10,451 nt of DNA from Coriobacteriia bacterium (GTDB lineage: Bacteria > Actinomycetota > Coriobacteriia > Anaerosomatales > JAUVQN01), in the NCBI GenBank assembly GCA_030598125.1, contig JAUVQN010000032.1, forward strand, positions 1-10,451, given 5' to 3'. The notes beneath the pieces are model-generated. The model had not been told where the DNA came from. It ran no database searches and saw only the letters and a program-made list of their open reading frames with translations. The position numbers and the translations under genes are program-made. Every line of letters begins with the position of its first letter. The first letter of the stretch is position 1. Below are positions 6,217-10,451 of this stretch, piece by piece.

Positions 6217-6294
6217 GCGCGTCCGAGCGGGCGCGCCAGCCGCGTGCTTCCGGTTCACTTCGCAGGTGAGAGCATACGTTCGGCGCGTCCGAGC
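6217..6294. repeat. 12-nt direct repeat pair upstream of iorA
   Basis: GCGCGTCCGAGC occurs at 6217-6228 and again, identically, at 6283-6294, a start-to-start distance of 66 bp. The second copy ends 13 bp before the -10 hexamer, at about the -35 position. Paired sites in such positions often bind a transcriptional regulator; no third copy was noticed in the window. Confidence 0.5.
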
Positions 6295-6304
6295 ACCCCC
6301 TCTG

Positions 6305-6313
6305 TGGTATCAT
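6305..6313 (+). promoter_or_regulatory. Extended -10 promoter for the iorAB unit
   Basis: TGG-TATCAT (hexamer 6308-6313) resembles the extended -10 ahead of the NlpC gene; both share GTGGTAT. No recognisable -35 lies at normal spacing. Transcription would start near 6320, leaving a leader of about 30 nt that includes the GGAGGAG ribosome-binding site of iorA at 6334-6340. Confidence 0.5.
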
Positions 6314-6348
6314 CCGCGCAATTCTTCGCACGCGGAGGAGTGGCCTGG

Positions 6349-8121
6349 ATGGTGAGCGAGCGCGTGGAGCGAGTCCTACTTTCGGGGAACGAGGCCGTGG
6401 CGCGTGGCGCCTGGGAAGCCGGGGTCGCGGTCGGCGTCGGGTATCCCGGCACTCCCTCGACCGAGGTCCTCGAGTGCCTCGCCACCCTGGGTGACGCACG
6501 CTCGGAGTGGGCTCCGAACGAGAAGGTGGCCCTGGAGGTCGCGGTGGGCGTGAGCCTTGGCGGCCGACGGGTGCTCGTGACGATGAAGCACGTCGGGCTG
6601 AACGTCGCAGCCGACCCCTTGTTCACGCTCGCCTATACAGGTGTCAGGGGTGGGCTCGTGATACTCGTGGCCGACGATCCCGGGATGCACTCGTCGCAGA
6701 ACGAGCAGGATACGCGGATGCTCGCTCGCGCGGCGAAGGTGCCGGTGCTCGAGCCCTCCGACAGCCAGGAGGCGCTCCTTATGACGAAAGCCGCCTTCGA
6801 GATGTCGGAGCGCTTCGACCTTCCGTTCGTCGTGAGGTCCTCGACTCGCATCTCGCACTCGAAGGGTCTGGTCGAGACGGGTGCGAGGGATGAGGCGCCT
6901 CCCGTGGGCGGCTACGCCACCGACGCTCGGAAGTACGTCATGATGCCTGGGAACGCGCGCGTCCGCAGAGTAGACCTCGAGTCGAGGCTTGAGGTCTTGG
7001 CGGACGAGAGCCAGCGCCTCGACGTGGACAGGGTGGAGATGCGCGACACCGTCGTGGGTGTGATCACAAGCGGTGTGGCGTACTGGCAGGTGCGTGAGGC
7101 GCTTCCCGACGCGTCCGTGCTGAAGTTGGGGCTGACGAATCCCCTGAGCGAGGACACGATCCGCGAGTTCGCGAAGTCGGTCGACCGCGTTGCCGTGGTC
7201 GAGGAGCTCGACCCGTATCTCGAGACGTCGTTGCGTGCCATGGGCGTGGAGGTCGAGATCACGAGCGTGCCGAGGACGGGCGAACTCACCGCGCGTGCGG
7301 TGGCGGAAGGACTCGGCCGCGACGTCGCCGCGCTCCGGGAGCCGATCGCAGGACTGCCGGGACGTCCCCCGGTGATGTGTCCGGGCTGCCCGCACAGGGG
7401 TGTCTTCTACGCGCTCAAGCGGATGCGCGCGATCGTCACCGGCGACATCGGCTGCTACACGCTGGCTGCGCTGCCTCCGCTCTCGTCGATGGACACGTGC
7501 GTGTGCATGGGTGCGAGCATCGGCATGGCCCACGGACTCGAGCTCGTCGTGGGCGAGGATGACCGCCCGGTCGTGGCGGTCATCGGGGATTCCACGTACG
7601 CGCACTCGGGACTGACCGGTCTCGTGAACGCCGTGTACAACCGCGGCGACTCGACGATCGTCGTGCTCGACAACCGCACGACCGCCATGACTGGTCACCA
7701 GGACAATCCCGTCACCGGACGGACCTTGATGGGGGAGGAGACGACCGAGCTCGACCTCGCGGCGGTCGGCGTCGCACTCGGAGCGGCATCGGTGCGCGTG
7801 ATCGATCCGCACGACCTCGCCAGCGCTGAGGAGGTCCTCAGGGAGGAGGTCGCACGCTCCGGCGTGAGCCTCGTCGTGGCCAAGGCGCCATGTGCTCTGC
7901 TCCTGAAGGACGAACACTCGCCGGTCGGCGTGGATGACGAGGCCTGCACCGCATGCGGGGTCTGCATCAGGCTGGGATGCCCCGCCATCAGCAAGGCGCA
8001 GGACGGGAAGGCCTTCATCGACGTGGCCCTGTGCGTCGGGTGCGGCCAGTGCGAACAGGTCTGCACGTTCGACGCGATCGTTCCCGCCGGTCCGGCCTGC
8101 GACATCGGAGGTGGAGTGTAG
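6349..8121 (+). CDS. iorA: Indolepyruvate ferredoxin oxidoreductase, alpha subunit
   Basis: This is the catalytic subunit of the cytoplasmic IorAB complex. The complex oxidatively decarboxylates aryl-pyruvates made from Trp, Phe and Tyr, producing aryl-acetyl-CoA, CO2 and reduced ferredoxin. It has 590 residues from ATG 6349, which has GGAGGAG eight bases upstream; a longer in-frame reading from 6244 lacks such support and crosses the promoter. Signatures are GYPGTPSTE (31-39), NEKVALEVAVG (57-67), CPGCPHRG (344-351), GDIGCYTLAALPP (365-377) and the thiamine-diphosphate region GDSTYAHSG (413-421) with LDNRTTAMTGHQ (440-451). Two C-terminal 4Fe-4S sites follow: CTACGVCIRLGCP (Cys533, 536, 539, 544) and CVGCGQCEQVC (Cys562, 565, 568, 572). 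The enzyme is oxygen-sensitive in known organisms, pointing to anaerobic life. The stop overlaps the iorB start by one base. Confidence 0.96.
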   Translation: MVSERVERVLLSGNEAVARGAWEAGVAVGVGYPGTPSTEVLECLATLGDARSEWAPNEKVALEVAVGVSLGGRRVLVTMKHVGLNVAADPLFTLAYTGVRGGLVILVADDPGMHSSQNEQDTRMLARAAKVPVLEPSDSQEALLMTKAAFEMSERFDLPFVVRSSTRISHSKGLVETGARDEAPPVGGYATDARKYVMMPGNARVRRVDLESRLEVLADESQRLDVDRVEMRDTVVGVITSGVAYWQVREALPDASVLKLGLTNPLSEDTIREFAKSVDRVAVVEELDPYLETSLRAMGVEVEITSVPRTGELTARAVAEGLGRDVAALREPIAGLPGRPPVMCPGCPHRGVFYALKRMRAIVTGDIGCYTLAALPPLSSMDTCVCMGASIGMAHGLELVVGEDDRPVVAVIGDSTYAHSGLTGLVNAVYNRGDSTIVVLDNRTTAMTGHQDNPVTGRTLMGEETTELDLAAVGVALGAASVRVIDPHDLASAEEVLREEVARSGVSLVVAKAPCALLLKDEHSPVGVDDEACTACGVCIRLGCPAISKAQDGKAFIDVALCVGCGQCEQVCTFDAIVPAGPACDIGGGV

Positions 8122-8705
8122 TGACCACATCCGTGCTGCTCGTCGGCGTGGGTGGCCAAGGGACGATCCTGGCCAGCGACGTGTTGGCGAAGGTCGCCGC
8201 GGGAACGGGTCTCGATGTGAAGCTGTCCGAGGTGCACGGGATGTCGCAGCGCGGCGGCTCCGTGGAGACTTCGGTCCGCTTCGGGGACGAGGTGGCTTCC
8301 CCCATGGCCGACGCTGGCGCAGTGGACGTGCTGATCGCGTTCGAGCTACTGGAGGCGGCCCGCTGGGCGCATCACGTGGCGCCGGGAGGTCGCGTATTCG
8401 CGAGCGTCAGGCGCATACCGCCGCTATCCGTACTCATCGGCTCCGACCCGTATCCCGAGGGTCTCGAGATCGAGCTCGAGGAGCGAGGCGCGACGCTCAT
8501 CGACGCGGACGAACTCGCATGTGAGGCGGGTTCCCCGAAGTCAGCGAACATCGTGCTGCTGGGCGCCGCATCCCAGGCGCTCTCGTTCGATGAGGGGATT
8601 TGGCGTAAAGTCATCTCTACGCGCGTGCCGCCGCATACCGTGAAGGCGAATATTCGTGCCTTCGAACTGGGCCGCGAAGCCGGTGCGCCGAGAGGGGAAT
8701 GCTAG
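8121..8705 (+). CDS. iorB: Indolepyruvate ferredoxin oxidoreductase, beta subunit
   Basis: This small partner subunit of IorA belongs to the 2-oxoacid:ferredoxin oxidoreductase gamma-type family. It has 194 residues, a normal length. The N-terminus shows VGVGGQGTILASDVLA (8-23), and SEVHGMSQRGGSVETSVRFG (36-55) is the family hallmark. The GTG at 8121 shares its G with the iorA TAG stop, and GGAGG (8107-8111) lies nine bases upstream, so translation is coupled to iorA. An upstream reading in this frame merely overlaps the iorA ferredoxin domain and is rejected. The gene is followed without a gap by the ACT-domain gene. All expected motifs are present. Confidence 0.95.
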   Translation: MTTSVLLVGVGGQGTILASDVLAKVAAGTGLDVKLSEVHGMSQRGGSVETSVRFGDEVASPMADAGAVDVLIAFELLEAARWAHHVAPGGRVFASVRRIPPLSVLIGSDPYPEGLEIELEERGATLIDADELACEAGSPKSANIVLLGAASQALSFDEGIWRKVISTRVPPHTVKANIRAFELGREAGAPRGEC

Positions 8706-9134
8706 GTGAAGGTCAGGCAGCTGTCCGTCTTCATCTCCAACCAGAGCGGACGCATCAGCGAGGTCACGGGCCTCCTGGGTGAGCACGACATCAACATCCG
8801 CGGCTTCTCGGTCGCGGACACCGCCGACTACGGCATCCTGCGCGTCGTCGTCGACGACCCCGAGAAAGCGCACTCCGTACTGAAGGACGCGGGGTTCACC
8901 GTGCGCGAGGACGACGTGATTTGTGTGAACCTCCCCGACACCCCCGGTGCGCTCTCGCGCGTGCTCAAGCTCGTCTCCGACGCGGGAGTGAACATCGAGT
9001 ACATCTACTCGCTCGTGTCGACCTACGTGGTCATCAACGTGGACGACGCCGACAGGGCGTTGCAGCTCCTGGAGGACAAGCCAGTCGAACTCGTCTCCCA
9101 GGAGGAGATAGTAGGAATCCAGGAGGGAAGCTGA
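8706..9134 (+). CDS. Tandem ACT-domain amino-acid-binding protein
   Basis: This stand-alone protein of 142 residues is made of two ACT domains and has no attached catalytic domain. ACT 1 spans about 1-66 (LSVFISNQSGRISEVTGLL, then INIRGFSVAD). ACT 2 spans about 70-135 (VNLPDTPGALSRVLKLVSDA, then VNIEYIYS). ACT domains typically bind amino acids at the turn before the first helix, here NQSGRISE and DTPGALSR. Proteins of this type (COG4747-like) are commonly encoded beside iorAB and phenylacetate-CoA ligase genes, so sensing an aromatic or branched-chain amino acid is a reasonable inference, with the target protein unknown. The GTG at 8706 directly follows the iorB stop, with AGGGGA about seven bases upstream. 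It is followed 14 nt later by the transporter lipoprotein gene. Confidence 0.92.
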   Translation: MKVRQLSVFISNQSGRISEVTGLLGEHDINIRGFSVADTADYGILRVVVDDPEKAHSVLKDAGFTVREDDVICVNLPDTPGALSRVLKLVSDAGVNIEYIYSLVSTYVVINVDDADRALQLLEDKPVELVSQEEIVGIQEGS

Positions 9135-9148
9135 GAGAGGAGCCAGGT

Positions 9149-10372
9149 ATGGGGATGCGGAGCCGGCGATTCGTGTTCCTGAGCGTGATTCTCGTGTTCG
9201 CCATGATGGCGGGCATGCTCGTGGGGTGTACGACATCCGACGAGGACGCTGAGGACAGCGAAGAGACGACGGAAGAGACGACGGAAGAGGCTACAGGCGA
9301 ACCGATCAAGATAGGAGCGGTCCTGTCGCTGACCGGAGTCTACGCAGGACTGGGCGAGCCCGAGAAGAACGCGCTCGAGATGGAGGTCGCGCGCATCAAC
9401 GCGGCGGGCGGCGTCAACGGGCGGCCGATCGAGGTCATCATCGAGGACGACGCGACCGAGGCTGAGGAGTCCGTCGCCGCCACGACGCGCCTGATCGACC
9501 AGGAAGAGGTCGTCGCGATCATCGGCGCGACAGGCACTGGCGGCACCATGGGCATGCGCGAAGAGATCGACGCCGCGGGCGTCCCGCAGGTCTCCATTGC
9601 GGGCGGCACGGTCGTCACCGGCGCCTTCGACCCGCTCGTCTTCCAGACGCCGTGGTCGAACACGCTCGTCGTGCCCTTCACGTTCACTGCTCTCGAGGAA
9701 GCGGGGATCAGCAAGATCGGGCTCATCACCGACACGGGCGGCTTCGGTGGCGACGGGCACGAGGTGCTGATGTCGTTCACCGACGAGTACGGCATGGAGG
9801 TCGTCGCGGACGAGACGTTCAATCCCGGTGACACCGACATGACGGCCCAGCTCACGAAGATCAAAGGCACGGACGCGGAAGCGGTCGTGATGTGGTCCGC
9901 GGGGTCCGAGGCGGCTACCGTCGCCAAGAACATGGTGGACCTCGAGATGGACGTCCCGCTCTACGGCAGTCACGGCAACGCGCGCAAAGAGTTCATCGAA
10001 GGTGCCGGTGACGCAGCCGAGGGCTTCCAGTTCGCAGCGGGGAAGATCCTCATCCCTGAGACCTATGGTGAGGGCACGCCCGAGTACGACGTGGCCAGCG
10101 AGTTCACCGCCAACTACTCCGAGGAGTACGGCGAGGACCCGAACACGTTCGCGGGACACGCGTACGACGCGCTGTATATCATCGTGGAGGCGCTCGAGCG
10201 TCTGGGCGACGACTTCACGCTGGAAGAGCTTCGCGACGAGATCGAGGCGACGACCGGATTCGTCGGCATCGGCGGGGTGTTCAGCTACTCGGCCGATGAC
10301 CACAACGGTCTGACCGAAGACGACCTCGTGCTCTACAAGGTCGAGGACGGGGTCTGGGTACTCTCTGAGTAG
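9149..10372 (+). CDS. Branched-chain amino acid ABC transporter substrate-binding lipoprotein (LivJ/LivK type)
   Basis: This is an extracytoplasmic lipid-anchored solute receptor of 407 residues. Its signal peptide has a hydrophobic core (FVFLSVILVFAMMAGML) and lipobox LVGC, so Cys27 would be the lipidated N-terminus. An acidic Thr/Glu-rich linker (31-50), encoded partly by a 12-nt tandem repeat, holds the receptor off the membrane. The type-I periplasmic-binding fold starts at IKIGAVLSLTGVYAGLGEP (53-71) and runs to the end, with INAAGGVNGRPIEVIIEDD (83-101), VVAIIGATGTGGTM (121-134) and FNPGDTDMTAQLTKIK (224-239). The ligand cannot be fixed from sequence; next to iorAB an aromatic or branched-chain amino acid is likely. 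The ATG at 9149 has AGGAG six bases upstream. No permease or ATPase gene follows within the window, and two hairpins lie just after the stop. Confidence 0.93.
   Translation: MGMRSRRFVFLSVILVFAMMAGMLVGCTTSDEDAEDSEETTEETTEEATGEPIKIGAVLSLTGVYAGLGEPEKNALEMEVARINAAGGVNGRPIEVIIEDDATEAEESVAATTRLIDQEEVVAIIGATGTGGTMGMREEIDAAGVPQVSIAGGTVVTGAFDPLVFQTPWSNTLVVPFTFTALEEAGISKIGLITDTGGFGGDGHEVLMSFTDEYGMEVVADETFNPGDTDMTAQLTKIKGTDAEAVVMWSAGSEAATVAKNMVDLEMDVPLYGSHGNARKEFIEGAGDAAEGFQFAAGKILIPETYGEGTPEYDVASEFTANYSEEYGEDPNTFAGHAYDALYIIVEALERLGDDFTLEELRDEIEATTGFVGIGGVFSYSADDHNGLTEDDLVLYKVEDGVWVLSE
9260..9289 (+). repeat. 12-nt tandem repeat in the lipoprotein linker
   Basis: GAAGAGACGACG occurs at 9260-9271 and 9272-9283, with a partial third copy GAAGAG at 9284-9289. 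It encodes the E-E-T-T linker after the lipidated cysteine. Such repeats can change copy number by slippage without shifting the frame, altering linker length. Confidence 0.7.
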
Positions 10373-10386
10373 CCTGGACTCTGCAG

Positions 10387-10413
10387 GCAGGACGGACATC
10401 CGGTCCGTCCTGC
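10387..10413 (+). terminator. Strong hairpin after the substrate-binding protein gene
   Basis: GCAGGACGGAC (10387-10397) and GTCCGTCCTGC (10403-10413) form a perfect 11-bp GC-rich stem with a 5-nt loop ATCCG, beginning 14 nt after the stop codon. There is no T-tract. It probably ends or protects the iorAB transcript. Confidence 0.7.
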
Positions 10414-10432
10414 ACGCGCGACGATGAGTCGG

Positions 10433-10451
10433 GCCCGGGCGGTGCCCGGGC
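10433..10451 (+). terminator. Second GC hairpin at the window edge
   Basis: GCCCGGGC occurs at 10433-10440 and 10444-10451 around a GGT loop, giving at least an 8-bp stem. Each arm is itself palindromic. The window ends on the last base of the stem, so a following T-tract, which would make this a standard terminator, cannot be seen. Confidence 0.55.

Larger units (their letters stand above)
6214..6348. other. Intergenic region upstream of iorA
   Basis: These 135 nt contain no gene. They hold a 12-nt direct repeat, an extended -10 promoter and, just after the NlpC gene stop, an imperfect GC-rich hairpin. The hairpin pairs GG(T)CGCGC at 6213-6220 with GCGCGCC at about 6231-6237, leaving a bulged T. 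It lacks a T-tract, so it is only a weak terminator candidate. Confidence 0.5.

Noticed and set aside
6376..8130. A 584-codon open frame antisense to iorA
   Set aside because: It mirrors the coding frame of a firmly identified gene, has Arg/His/Asp-rich low-information sequence with no motifs, and such frames are routine in GC-rich DNA.
9023..10399. A 458-codon open frame antisense to the substrate-binding protein gene
   Set aside because: Composition is Arg/Val/Asp/His-heavy with no recognisable domain, and the plus-strand gene is unambiguous.
1..10451. CRISPR array, insertion sequence, prophage, toxin-antitoxin or RNA gene
   Set aside because: No regularly spaced repeats, transposase or integrase motifs, target-site duplications, tRNA-like cloverleaf or rRNA segments were found.

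Overview
The window is high-GC bacterial DNA with tightly packed genes, many GTG starts and frequent stop/start overlaps. Two features point to an actinobacterium. First, a small FHA-domain gene is followed directly by a MerR-type regulator of the FtsR (Rv1828) type, the same order as garA/odhI-ftsR in Actinobacteria. Second, cell-wall proteins of the PcsB/CwlO/Rip type are present. The oxygen-sensitive indolepyruvate:ferredoxin oxidoreductase (IorAB) points to an anaerobe. Together these suggest an anaerobic actinobacterium, possibly from the Coriobacteriia/OPB41 side. That placement is an inference; no rRNA or other marker gene is present.

Region 1 (27-3826, + strand) is a compact run of six genes: a zinc-ribbon/FHA protein, an FtsR-like MerR regulator, an unrecognised protein with a PD-(D/E)XK-like core, hypoxanthine phosphoribosyltransferase, a two-helix RCK potassium channel and adenine phosphoribosyltransferase. 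Most gaps are 3-20 nt, and the hpt and channel genes overlap by four bases. Only the 40-nt gap before apt is larger, and it contains a perfect 12-bp palindrome.

Region 2 (3821-6213) holds two divergently transcribed secreted cell-wall proteins. The minus-strand gene carries a C-terminal RlpA-like barrel and the plus-strand gene a C-terminal NlpC/P60 peptidase. Their N-terminal coiled-coil halves are clearly related, so the pair looks like one coiled-coil scaffold carrying two different wall-acting heads. Back-to-back promoters lie between them. The minus-strand gene converges on apt, and both stop codons sit inside one perfect hairpin.

Region 3 (6214-10451, + strand) is a peptide/amino-acid fermentation unit: iorA, iorB, a tandem-ACT-domain protein and a lipoprotein substrate-binding protein of the branched-chain amino acid (LivJ/LivK) family. 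A plausible division of labour is that the lipoprotein captures an amino acid, IorAB oxidises the derived aryl-pyruvate to an aryl-acetyl-CoA with reduction of ferredoxin, and the ACT protein senses an amino acid. No permease, ATPase or acyl-CoA ligase gene is present before two strong hairpins close the region. An extended -10 promoter and a 12-nt direct repeat lie upstream of iorA.

I see no mobile element, CRISPR array, tRNA or rRNA. Most of the window is orthodox metabolism and cell-wall biology. The best leads are the divergent scaffold pair with its His-to-Ser RlpA domain, the possible internal start in the potassium channel, and the degenerate nuclease-like protein in the purine-salvage run.
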